A DNA stretch of 47,000 nt from Biscogniauxia marginata (taxonomy: Eukaryota > Ascomycota > Sordariomycetes > Xylariales > Xylariaceae): contig MU404225.1 in assembly GCA_022695795.1 (NCBI GenBank), positions 1 through 47,000 of the forward strand, given 5' to 3'. Numbering within the stretch: the stretch's first letter is position 1; each line of letters begins with the position of its first letter. Shown in pieces: positions 10,456 to 21,162 of this stretch. Under the pieces are notes generated by a model that was not told the DNA's origin, searched no databases, and saw only the letters and a program-made list of their open reading frames with translations. The position numbers were made by a program, and so were the translations under genes.

Positions 10456-11687
10456 CGCCCTGTGTCTTGACGTATCCAGTTCGGAGCTCTACGACGGTGA
10501 TGGTGTGGTCAGTGTTAAGAAGTTGAAGGTAGATACTTAAATCTAGACGCACAAATCCGCAGATCGGCACGGAATTTTGCTTCGGCCGATACCCCTCCAC
10601 CCCACTATTAAGCGCAGTGATGCGGGAACAGGGGTCCCATGTGGGCCCTAGCCCTAGATTAGATAAGGGAGAACCATAAATGGATCTCGCATCACGCAGA
10701 GCTTGAGCTTGGACCATTTAGCCATGCCCCCACCCACAGGCTGTGGGCCTGAGCTTACCCAGCTGTTGGATGAGGAAAGGAAACCAAAAGAAAACGAACG
10801 TGGTTGTACTCATGCAGTCTATTAGACTGCATGAATAATTGTGATGGTCTAGGAATCTGGTGTGTAGCTCATGAAAATTCGCATTTAAACCCTGGGTGCA
10901 TTGACCACCCCCACACAGCCTAGAGTGGGCCTTAAAAAAACCCCATATATATATAATTTTTTTAGATATTTAATTATTTAATTATTTAATTAAAGGTCCG
11001 GTATTTTTCCGATTTTTTAAAATTAAATTATTTATATAAAAAAGTTTAATTTTATATAAAATTTAAATTATTTATTTATTTATAATTAAATATAATAATT
11101 ATAATTTTTTAAATTTTTATAATAAAACGTGAATTATAAAACGTGTTATTAAGTTTAAAAAGTAGTAAATTTTTAAAACTTTTAAAATTAATTGATATTT
11201 ATTTCACCTTATTATATTTAAAACACTTAATTTAAACACTTAACCCACCCTTGACCCCCCTGAGATGATACTTCTACTAACACTCCCTATAAAAATTACG
11301 GACTCATTGTGCCATAAGGTTAGTTTTAGGTAAGTTAGTTACCTAGCTAACCTTATGTTCCCTTCGAAACATCATGCTTGCTTCCAAGTCCCATAGACAC
11401 ACCGTAGGGGGCAGTAGCCCACCGAAGAGGTTTATACTGATACATTGATATTATCGTCTATCTACTCATAACAACTCCGGGCAAGCCTATCTTCAGCAGG
11501 CATCTGGACTCAGAATAGTCCTCGTCTCATCCAGGAAGAGCAAAGCAGCCATCTTCCAAGCAGATCATGGGCTGCAACGTATACGCCTGTCTCATCTATC
11601 ATGTCGCGCCCACCGCCTCATTTTCGCCTAATTGTACAAACACCCATTGTGATATCCCATTGGGACACCAACAACAAGTAAAAGAAA
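10456..11687. other. Intergenic with an AT-rich degenerate patch and two hairpins
   Basis: No coding region is supported. Positions about 10930-11230 are strongly AT-rich with few CpG, TAA/TTA runs and no open frame, looking like a small RIP-decayed repeat. Two perfect inverted repeats stand out: CATGCAGTCTA-T-TAGACTGCATG at 10811-10833, and an 11-bp pair CATAAGGTTAG/CTAACCTTATG enclosing 11313-11357. An open frame at 10328-10717 on the minus strand overlaps the synthetase 5' end and is not protein-like. Confidence 0.6.
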
Positions 11688-14600
11688 TCAAGATCCTCTG
11701 AAAAGGAACTGAAGGTCGTCTTCAGTTAGGGACTCTATGGCCGCGTCGTCCGAGTTAATCGTCGAGTTGATCATGTTAGTCTTCTTCTCTTGAAGAAGTA
11801 CCATACGGCTCTCTACCGAGTCTTCGATGCAGAGACGCTTGATGATGCAAGGACGTGTCTGTCCGATGCGATGACATCGGTCGGCCGACTGCCACTCCGC
11901 TGCAGGGTTCCACCAACTGAGAGAATCATAATTAGCTACTTGTCTATAGGGAGGAGGGGAGATAGTTAACTCACGGATCAACAATGAAAACTCGCGAAGC
12001 CTCGGTAAGATTCAGCGCCACGCCACCAGCTTTCAATGAGACCAAGAAACATTCCACGTCAACATTGGTCATGAAGTGGTTGATGGATGCTTGTCGTTGC
12101 GCAGGAGTCATGCTCCCGTCAAGCAAGACCGTCGTGATACCCGCACGTCTAAGGCGCCACTCAATCAGCTGGAGCATCGTAGTGAATTGCGAGAAGATGA
12201 TTGATTTGTGGGAAGCGTTGTCCGATCGCAAGCTGTGAAGCTCGTGGACGAGCAACTCGATTTTGGACGACGATGTCCAATTCTCCATCTTGATGCGATT
12301 GATAATGGATGACTTCTTGACGAGCACTTCGTCTTGTTCAATCTCGGGTTGCTCGAGATCAATAGACAACGGGATGTGACACTGTGGGCAATCTGGCTGG
12401 TCTTGCGAGTTGATATAGCTCTTGGCACAAGAGCGGCAGAAATCGTGCTTGCATTTGGATCGAATCGCTTCTTCGGCAGGTTCGTCACAAATGCAGCATA
12501 CCAAAACGTTTTGGCCGCCTTCCGCAGATTTCTTTAATATCAAATCCGGGTGGTCAGCAACCTGGCGCATCTGCATAATCAGGCCAAATATGTTCGCGTA
12601 GTTACGGAGAAGAACACCCTGGGCCACGTAGGTATCGAATTTACGTTGGCCGCTGGTCATGATGCTGCTTGCAAAATCATTCTCCTCTTCTCCAAAGAAC
12701 TGACGGTCAACATGGATCTCCTTGACGGGGAGCTCCATCGAATTCATATGATCCTTCTTCAGTCGACGTAACATGATGCGATCGGTCATCAGACGAAGTT
12801 TCTGAAAGGCAGCCCGACCCTCCCCTCGATTTCCATTCCTCTGAATGGGGCCAAGAAGTTCCTGGTTGAAGACAGAGACATGGCGCATCGAATGGTGACC
12901 ACCTATTACCGATTAGCGGAAGAGCGACATAGATGAGAGACGACTAGGGAAATGTGACTGACATGTCTGGCAATTCCCCATGCTCCAGTTGAGACTAGAG
13001 CACCTGCATTGCTTGCAGAAATAAGAAGCGAATGGCGTAATGCTGAGGAAGCGAATCAGAGAAAAGAACTCTCCAATTCGGTTTTGCAACGGAGTGCCAG
13101 TCAAGCACCAGCGATACTCGGCCTGGAGAGCAAAGCAGGCTTTGGCGGTCATTGTGGTTCTTGACTTCACAACCCAGTTAGTAATAGAATTCCAGGGGAA
13201 TAAGTGCTAGTACTTACCTTGATAGAATGTGCTTCATCGAGAATGACCCGATGGAACTTAATCTGATGCACAGAACTCTTTTCTTTGTACAGGCCCCCCT
13301 TCCGCTTGAACCCCTTTTCTTGTTTGCGATACATGGACTCCAGACTATTGTAGGACATCAGAATCACATCGAACTTCTTAAGTTCCTTGGCTGAAAGATT
13401 CTTGGCCTTAGAATTGGTACCATGAAAGACTAGTGTCTTGAGTCTCTTCTCGGTGTATGAATCAATCTCGGCAGTCCACTGCATCAACGCGACGGGTGGA
13501 ACGAGAACCAATGTCGGAATCTTAGCTGGATAGTCTGACATGATAAGAGAGACTGCTTGGATTGTCTTCCCCAGGCCCATTTCGTCGCCAAGCAACCCCC
13601 CCTTCCATTTCATGCCTTCCATGGTTTTCATCCACGAGAGGCCTTCAAGTTGGAAGGGCTTCAGTTGGCGGGAGATGAGCTTTGGCTGCTTAGCCTTCGT
13701 AGCCTTGACCACTGGCATTCTCGCAAGCTCGCCCCACATGGTCAGTAGTTCAGGGTGAAATTCCTCAAGACGTTGCCTTTCTCTTTGGAGGCGTACCGTG
13801 TGCCGAGAACGTACATACCCATGATGGGGATTGTTATACCATGCAGCACCAGTAGCAGTAGTTTGGTCATCATCCTGATTGTCTGAGCCATCATCATTTG
13901 AGCCATCATCATTAGAGCCACCAGCGTAACTATCATCCCCGGAGACAAGAGATTCCGCTTGGGTGGACTGATTGACATCCGAGAGGTCATCGTCGGTATG
14001 GGAGACTCTCTGCTTTTTACGAGCAGGTGCAGAGCGAGACAGAGGCTCGTCCTCATTATCTTCCTCTGCAGAAGAAACATTACTGTCGTCCTCCTCAGAT
14101 TCACACTTGTTTGAAGTAGTAACAGTACTACTTCTTTTTTTTGTAGTAGATGTGTGAGTAAGGGCTTTGCCCTTACCCTTGTTCTGAGTATCTGAGGGAG
14201 CAGAGATCACATCATCCTCCGAACTATGGCGGGCCAGCTTTCTTGCAAGGTGAAGGTTTTTCAAGCTTACACGACGGGGGATTGCAGAAGAGGATGGTTG
14301 GGTAGTGGGAGGTAGCAAAGCTTTGTTGTCCTCCTCACGCTGGAGCTTACGAGCCAAGGCTGCACTAGGAGACGGATCGAAACCATACAGCTCATCGTCA
14401 TCTGAATCCTCAACATAGGAATTTGGTCCACGTTGAGATCTCCTAGCTCTAGTGGAGGCTAACGAGCTAAACCCTTTAGGCTTGCGACCAGTTGCGGCAG
14501 CGTCTTGGGGGACGTCAGGAAGTTCGACGACCAGACGCGCTCTGGGTTTAGTGCCAGAGGGTGCAGGGTTGGCCGAAACAGAGGGGGCTGGCGTTACGGC

Positions 14601-14834
14601 ATTACTGGTGGCCGGAGTTGAGTACTCGCTCTCGGAGATGGTGCCTGCGGGTGTGGGTGCAGAGGAGGTAGATTCACTACCTAAGGCTGAGGACTTCGGT
14701 GGTCTTCCCCGTCCACGTTTGGCTTGCACATCAGTGACTGCAGCCGATTGGGTGGTGTTGTTTGCTGCCGGAATACCAGTATTGTCAATCATTCTGTCGC
14801 CGACACCCATAGAACGCCTAGTTCTCGGCGCCAT
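11688..14834 (-). CDS. RAD16: RAD16, SNF2/RING ATPase of global-genome nucleotide excision repair
   Basis: Four exons: 14834-13218, 13164-12963, 12902-11975 and 11916-11688; introns of 53, 60 and 58 bp; 991 residues. The first 380 residues are disordered, with basic (R-G-R-G-R-P-P-K) and Asp/Asn repeat segments. A SNF2 ATPase core follows: Walker A D-E-M-G-L-G-K-T (417-424) and D-E-A-H (533-536). The second splice rebuilds a Cys-rich loop ending [21 protein letters not shown]3HC4 RING (about 742-781, C-C-I-C through C-P-Q-C) is inserted before the helicase C-terminal lobe, which ends with W-W-N-P-A-A-E-W and H-R-I-G-Q-T. This layout is diagnostic of Rad16, which with Rad7 scans non-transcribed DNA for UV lesions and acts in a ubiquitin ligase complex in yeast. 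RAD7 lies head to head upstream. Confidence 0.95.
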
Positions 14835-16401
14835 CTTGCTTGGATTAAGAGATGAGAAGACTGGTATGCGAAAAGGGGAGGAAGTATCCGTGCGGGTAAC
14901 AGGGAATGTCTTGCACCAAATGCAAGGGTAGATGAAAGGTGAGGAAGGGAAAATAAAAACGAAAGTGGAAATGGAAAGGGAAATGGAAATAGAAATGAAT
15001 GGAGGTCAAGGCCTGTGAGAAATACGTCGGGCCTTGGTTGCCTTGGTAAGGGACCGTGGTGACGGGTCTTGTTGTCTTGAAGTACAAACAAAGGTGGTGC
15101 GCAAAGATGGCAAAGAAGCCGTGGGTTTTTGTCAAAGTCGCCCGCAGCGCAAAGACTTGAAGCGGCCTACAGACGTGTAACCAAATCGGCTCAGGACCCG
15201 ACTCGCCGACTCGGGATTGCCGTGATACCAAGTAGATTGCAGCCTGTCAGTCCACCATGCGTGCAGATGAAGGAAATAAGGGATGCTGGTGAGATGTTGG
15301 GGAAAAACCTAGACAGCTTGCATCGAAGCGGTGACAGAAAAAAAAAGAAAAGATGGTGGATGGTGGATGGAAATAGTGGTGGCAAACTAGGTCGAGATGG
15401 GAGATGGGGGAAAAAAGAAGAAAGTTCACTAGACGTAGGTACTTGTATGCTACATTTAGCTGAGCTTCTGGAGGGGTGATGCAAGTCGAGAGAGCGCGTG
15501 AATATGGGCACTACAATAGCGCAGCATTGACAAAACTGCAGGAACAATCGCATAGAACAATATACTGGAGGCACCGAAACACGAAGCAGCTGCGTGGTCA
15601 CGGGATGCCAATGGAAGATTCCAGGCAGCAACCAATGAGATGGAGTATTTTTCACTTAAACCCCCTGAAAAGCCCCACGGCGATCAGGCAGCTCAGGGGA
15701 CAGGGAAGGCCATTTAGCGACTTTTCAGCGCCGCCCCCACCCTGAAAGTCAATTACACCTGCAGTACTGCAGCCACTTTACGCGCTTGGGGTGGCGATAC
15801 CGGGGAAACCATTAAAACCCGTGTCGCTGCTAGTAGGTAGCTAGGTGCCTAGGTAAGCATTCACCTTCAAAACATGACTGATTACATACCAGGTACGTAC
15901 ATTGTAACTCTGCTAACTGGTACGAAACTATTGTACCTACAGCCATTGTTCTCACAGGTAACCTACACTAGTGAATTTGGAGCCACAGCTTTTCTTTTCA
16001 TCCATCAATTCCGATTCCTATCATCTACAAAAAAAAACACCAGCCCACTTTACCAGGTACCTACTCTACCTACCTCCTCCTATCTTCCTTCACCCCAATT
16101 CTGATCAAACAGACCGGTTTAGTTTTTCACACCACATTCCTCCCACCTGACGATCTTCATCGCTTCGATGTGGTGCTGATAAGTACTACTGGGTCAATCT
16201 GTCTTCCTCTGTATCTTTGCCTGGGTGCAAATAACGTCCGCAATATCCGCCGTTGCACAACACCCGATTCGTGACACCTCCGTCGGTACCTTGGTTTCAC
16301 CAAACACGACACATCTCAACCTGGTGGACTGCCATAGCCATGTTTGTCCATCTTTATCCTGCAACTCGTGTAACTTAGTGGTGCTGACAAAAGTATAATA
16401 G
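14835..16401. promoter_or_regulatory. Shared upstream region of the divergent RAD16-RAD7 pair
   Basis: About 1.5 kb separates the RAD16 start codon from the first RAD7 sequence I can place, so both promoters and the missing first RAD7 exon must lie here. It includes long polypurine/polypyrimidine stretches (about 14935-15000 and 15340-15420), and TACCTA/CTAGGT motifs around 15835-15855 and 16055-16075. Small open frames on both strands are compositional. No specific factor site can be assigned by eye. Confidence 0.55.
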
Positions 16402-18320
16402 GAGCAGCAATCAGCAGGATCAGCCCGGTGGTCAGGGTCGTCAGATCAGGGGCCCTCAGTCGGCGCTCACAAACTTCTTGGCCTCTCTCAACATCCGTGC
16501 TGCTGATATCCGCCATAATGCTCAACTGCGCCGTGCTGCTGCCGCTGCCGCAAATGCACAGAAATCCACTAATACTGATACTGAAGCCGCCAATGAAGAT
16601 GAGGACCAGGACGAGGAAGAGGCCGGCCTCTCGACCACAGCACCCGCAACTAGAGAGCGCAACCGGAAGCGCAAGCAGCAGGCCGAGGCCATAGAGAAAA
16701 TCAAGAAGACCAAGGCTTTCAAGAGACGAAAAGGCGCTGACGATTCCGACTCGGACAGCCTAGCCAGCGCTCTACTTGAGGAGAAAAGCACACCTCTGCC
16801 CGGTCAGATGGCCAATTGTGAGATTTGCGAAAAGCGTTTTACTGTCACTCCATACTCCCGTTCTGGTCCAAATGGCGGTTTGCTCTGTCCCAAGTGCAGC
16901 AAAGAGATAGCGAAGGATGACGATGCAAACAAGAAGAAGAAGAAGAAGAAGGCCAATTCAGCTCCGGGTGGTGGTCGCAGTCGCCGCGGTCTGAATAGTC
17001 GCATGTTAGATGGAACCTACCAGATCGGGGCAAAACCTCTAATGACTCTCTGCATTGAGACCCTGGCCAAGAACATCCATCTCGCCGATGACTTGGGGGA
17101 CCTTCCCTTTCCTCTCATTGATCGTATCTCAAGAATGCTCTCGAAGCGTCGTCTCTTTGATGGGCGTACCCTACAGCTCTTCCTGCAGCCCCATGTCGAC
17201 GATCTCAGGATATATGACGCTGCCCGTCTCAGTTCTGATGACTACATTAGAATTTTCCAGACTCTCTCACATCTCAAGAAGCTTAAGTTGCGCAATGCAA
17301 TTCAGTTCAAGGATGATGTCATGAAGTTTCTCATCAGCAGACATATTACTTTGGACAGCATCTATCTACACGGCGCTAATCTCTTGACTGAGCATTGCTG
17401 GGACAAATACCTAAAGGCGAAAGGACGTAATCTCAAGGCCCTTCAGGTCTACTTCACCGACAGGCACTTCAGCGATGACACTGTGAAGTCATTGAAAGGC
17501 CACTGTCCCTCCCTCGCTCGTCTCAAGATCTGCCATAACCAGCAGGTCTCTGATGAAGGTGTAGGGCACATAGCCCATCTTCGGGATCTCAAGCACCTAA
17601 GTCTACAGTTTGTAAAGCCAACCTCAACTGAGCCGTACGTCCATGTAATCCAGAGCATCGGCAGACAACTGCAAACGTTTTCTCTTAAGCGCGTGGAGGA
17701 TGTCGATGATCGCTTGCTTGATGCACTACATGACAATTGCACTTCACTTACGAAACTGCGCATTACTGGCAGCCGAACCATGACAGATGCAGGCTTCGCA
17801 AGATTGTTCAAGGATTGGAAGAACAGGCCGCTTACATTTATCGATCTACGGGAGTGCCGCCACGTTGACGCAGCCAAACCCAGAGAGAACCCACATCACG
17901 TCGGTCTTTGTTCGGATGGCTTCCGAGCCATCATGAACCACTCGCACAAAAGTTTGAGACATCTCAATGTTCATTCTTGTCGAAATATTTCACGAGAGGC
18001 ATTTGAGGAGGTGTTCTCACTTGACAAGGTGTACCCTGACCTACTCAACCTAGAGATTAGCTTCTGCGAAGAGGTCACGGATCTCATCGTTGGGTGCATC
18101 TTTCGGACATGCCCTAACCTGAAGAAGTTGAATATCTTCGGTTGCATGAAGGCAAGACTACTACTTCCCTTACAACAATCAACCGTTCTCCCCCTTATCG
18201 TGGAATACAGTGTGACTAACCGTGCAATCACAGGTCAAGGACGTCAGAGTTCCGAAGGGTAAGATCTTAGTTGGTCTTCCTAACGCGATGGGAATGGTGA
18301 TTGAGGGTACAGATGACTAG
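16402..18320 (+). CDS. RAD7: RAD7, leucine-rich-repeat partner of RAD16 (first exon not located)
   Basis: Two exons are clear: about 16402-18151 and 18234-18320, covering some 611 residues. The opening R-G-P-Q-S-A-L-T-N-F-L-A-S-L-N-I is a typical Rad7 N-terminus, followed by an acidic stretch, a basic nuclear-type stretch, a C-x2-C...C-x2-C zinc-binding pair (C-E-I-C-E-K-R-F, then C-P-K-C) and a long series of cysteine-type leucine-rich repeats. The last intron, 18152-18233, begins AAG|GCAAG, a GC-AG intron; removing it gives V-K-D-V-R-V-P-K-G-K-I-L-V-G and a stop at 18318. Without it the frame reads unrelated residues. The 5' end looks like a splice acceptor (CTGAC...TATAATAG at 16401) in phase 2, with stops upstream in frame. 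The ATGs at 15874, 16168 and 16340 do not splice convincingly, so the start is open. Rad7 binds Rad16 in lesion recognition. Confidence 0.9.
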
Positions 18321-18732
18321 CAGTGAAAAATCGGAATGTTTGGCCAGCCTATCCCTGTTGGACTCACGAGACACTATATAGCTTTTACAACGTTGTACGA
18401 AGATATCTGGGGGCAAGATGCCTGGAGGCATCTTGCATTTGTAATACGAAAATGATGAACCCTTACTGTTCCGCTTTCTTTGTTCCATGTTTATACACAG
18501 TACATGCAGTTGGTCGTATTGCCATGACTCAAGCTCACGTTCACAACCAACAAAGGAAATACCTACTAACCTAGGCTACCAGACTCGCTCGCTTCAACGA
18601 TGCTCATCTTGAGAAAGCATATCCGATATTTCTATCAACTATACAGAATTGGATAAGATTGACCTTAAATTGCAGCATGCAGTTTTTCGAATACCCAAGC
18701 ATCAAGACTTACGAATCCACCCTCTTAGAAAC
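18321..18732. other. Intergenic between RAD7 and the CVNH-domain gene
   Basis: Holds the RAD7 3' flank and the upstream region of the next plus-strand gene. A short direct/inverted repetition of GATGCCTGGAGGCATC near 18417-18434 could form a hairpin and may act in RAD7 3'-end formation, but this is a guess. The frame of the next gene stays open upstream to 18649 without an ATG. Confidence 0.5.
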
Positions 18733-20037
18733 ATGACGCCAAGAATGAAACGCTTCAACGCCCCTCGTATCCTCTTCTTACCTTTGCTCTTCCTCTTCAG
18801 CACTACCACATCCCCATTTAGCATTGTCACTGCTGCCACCGCCACCGCCACCGCCACTCCAGAGCGAGACGTGCAACCAAGCTCTGAGGTAGAGTGGAGC
18901 TGCACGCACCTCGAGGTACAAAAGGACGGCCACACCGTAAACTACACGTGTGCCATCATTGCCGCCGCCCTGGACAACTGCGATGGAGAGAACACCGGGA
19001 ATAATAGCCATACGAACAGCAGCAGCAGCAGCAGCCGCCAGCACCCCGCCATCAGCGGGTCCCTCGACCTGAACGCGTGCGTCGGCACGACGGCGGGGCG
19101 CCTCGAGAACGGCGGCGGCCGGCTCGCGCTCGAGCGCGACGGCTGCATGGGCAACCTGTGCCGCGACTGCTCGTTCGTGGCCACGGCCCCCGGCGGCGAT
19201 CCCGTCCCCGGCGCGAACGTGGAGGGTTACCCGTTCGCGGGCCCGTTCGGGAGCAACAACGCGAGCCTGCTGTGCAACCAGTGCGACTCGGCCGAGGGCC
19301 TGGAGATGGCGAAGGACGTTCCGGCGCTGATCGACGTCGGCGATTTCCTGAGCTTCACCGAGGACGACGAGCGCGGGCTGACGTGCAAGGATGCTCTTGA
19401 GGAGGAGGAGGAGGAGGGGAAGGATGAGAAGAAGAGGGCGCTCCGCGGGTGGAGACGGGATGGAGCGGTGGGGGTTACGCCGAGGGGAGGGGTGCTGGAC
19501 ACCGCCCCGGACGAGCCGTCGTTCGTCCCCGACGAGGACAAGAAGATCACTCGGCGCGACGGCGCCAAGCGGTCCACCGACGACGTCTGCGCGTCCCGCC
19601 GGGAGGCCCCATGGACGCGCTTCCAGAAGCCGCTCGGCGGCGCGGGGTGCGACGGCATCCAGCTGCAGTGGGACCTGCACACGCTGCGGGCGACGTGCGA
19701 CTGGGCGGCGCGCGACGACGCGGCGGCGGGCCGCGTGGACAGCCTGCTCGACCTCAACGGGTGCCTGCGCAACGCGGGCGGGAACCTGCTGCCGGCCGCC
19801 GACGGCCAGTTCTTCGGCAGCTGCACGACCTGCCGGATCGGCGAGGCCGAAGACGGCGCCGACCTGGACGGGGACGGGAGCCGCGATATCGACCTCTCAT
19901 GCGGGTGCGGCAAGGGGCATAATCTGGAAGGGACCGCGTACGCGGAGCTGTCGAGCATCGACGTGCTGCAGGTCGTGGCCGGGCAGCTCATGTGTCAGGG
20001 GAAACTGGGGGAGTTATATACCGGGGAGGGGGACTGA
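18733..20037 (+). CDS. Secreted protein with two cyanovirin-N-homology-like domains
   Basis: Single exon, 434 residues. Starting at the ATG at 18733 gives a basic N-terminus, a hydrophobic core (I-L-F-L-P-L-L-F-L-F) and Ala/Thr residues, a good secretion signal; a second ATG at 18745 would keep it. Two cysteine-rich domains follow. Domain 1 (about 53-220) has S-L-D-L-N-A-C-V-G and C-R-D-C-S-F. Domain 2 (about 304-431) has L-L-D-L-N-G-C-L-R-N-A-G-G-N-L and S-C-T-T-C-R-I. The pattern D-L-N-x-C-[I/V/L]...G-x-L, then C-x2-C, then a late L-x-C is that of CVNH lectin-like folds; domain 1 carries an insert. The linker (about 222-285) is acidic, then contains K-K-I-T-R-R and A-K-R-S dibasic sites suited to Kex2 cleavage. 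CVNH proteins commonly bind mannose-type glycans; binding here is untested. Codon use is very GC-rich. Confidence 0.7.
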   Translation: MTPRMKRFNAPRILFLPLLFLFSTTTSPFSIVTAATATATATPERDVQPSSEVEWSCTHLEVQKDGHTVNYTCAIIAAALDNCDGENTGNNSHTNSSSSSSRQHPAISGSLDLNACVGTTAGRLENGGGRLALERDGCMGNLCRDCSFVATAPGGDPVPGANVEGYPFAGPFGSNNASLLCNQCDSAEGLEMAKDVPALIDVGDFLSFTEDDERGLTCKDALEEEEEEGKDEKKRALRGWRRDGAVGVTPRGGVLDTAPDEPSFVPDEDKKITRRDGAKRSTDDVCASRREAPWTRFQKPLGGAGCDGIQLQWDLHTLRATCDWAARDDAAAGRVDSLLDLNGCLRNAGGNLLPAADGQFFGSCTTCRIGEAEDGADLDGDGSRDIDLSCGCGKGHNLEGTAYAELSSIDVLQVVAGQLMCQGKLGELYTGEGD

Positions 20038-21162
20038 GGAGGGATATAGGATATGGGTATTGTTATCCTGGGATACGGTGCCGAACTCGTCTAGCTAGAG
20101 GGACCAACAGGATAGCATACCCCTGTTCCTGGATATGTACTCTCATGGCGGGCTGTCCTGAACAGGAAGGTTGCTGGACTGGGCTTTGAAACTCAGCCGA
20201 ATGTTTTCTGATAATACTACTGCTAGTAGTAGGTATTGGGCTTTGCAAAAAGTGGTCTACACAATAAGGTGGAATGAGATGATGGATTAATACCTAGCTA
20301 GGGACCCTGTTATAAACGAGTAGATAAATGGAAGCAGACTCTTCTGTTTAACCGGTCTTAGCAGCTTGACTAGTTCTTTATACTTAGCACTTGAATCAGG
20401 CACATTTTCCCCTTCTGGTCTCTGAATGCTGTGCTGGTGCAAATGAAACTATATTAGAGACCGCGTAGTGATATCTACTTAGGACACTAATATTATTTAT
20501 GACTTATATGATAATGTTTATTTTATTAAAATATAACATACCAGGTAGGTAGGTACCTAACCTAAGGTAATAATTAAATTGAAAAAAAACCCCCCTTTGA
20601 ACCTTTTATGTTAATCTTTATATAATGGTGCATGATACGTACTTAGGTATATATATAATTTTACGGAGCTTAAAAAGATGATTGGTTACTAAGCCAAACT
20701 AGACACCTACCTAGGGGTTAGGTACCTGAGTGATGGCCTCTCCAAACTTTGAGCCCTTATGTACTGTCTCAACGTCTCACAGCTACCTACCTAACCTACC
20801 TACGTCTACCTGGTAGCAATATGCAAAAAGTTCCTTTGTATGCAATGCAGGGAGCCCTGGTCAGTTAGACCCCATACGACTCAAAGAGGAAAGCTTTTTG
20901 GTCGCAAGCACTGCATGAGTCACTGTAGCGTCCATCCAGGCGACCTCCTCCTGTTCCGATCAACAGCCCTTCCTACCGTATCGCTATGGAAGACCAACAT
21001 GGCAATGTGCCGCGCAATGCGCCACCATCCACTAAAGAACGAAAGAATCCCTTGATTCGAGAGCCTTCACCTCACGGTCGTCCGCGTGTCACATTTCATC
21101 CGCAGCCCCAGATCGCTGTCATTAAGAGCTCTTGTAATATCAGAAAACGAAGGAATATCAAG
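20038..21162. other. Intergenic rich in CCTA/TAGG motifs
   Basis: No gene is supported apart from a possible 5' extension of the following GNAT frame from an ATG at 20986. The stretch 20540-20815 is dense in TACCTACCTA, GGTAGGTAGGTACC and ACCTAACCTAAGGT motifs, mixed with AT-rich DNA. Some could be decayed transposon ends; they recur elsewhere in the window only in non-coding DNA. Confidence 0.55.

Noticed and set aside
10328..10717. Minus-strand frame upstream of the synthetase start
   Set aside because: It is in a different frame from the presequence exon and has no protein-like pattern. The ATG at 10455 explains the gene.
18778..19680. Minus-strand open frame of 300 codons opposite the CVNH-like gene
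   Set aside because: Low-complexity Ala/Arg/Leu composition, explained by the GC-rich codon use of the plus-strand gene, which has a signal peptide and cysteine pattern.
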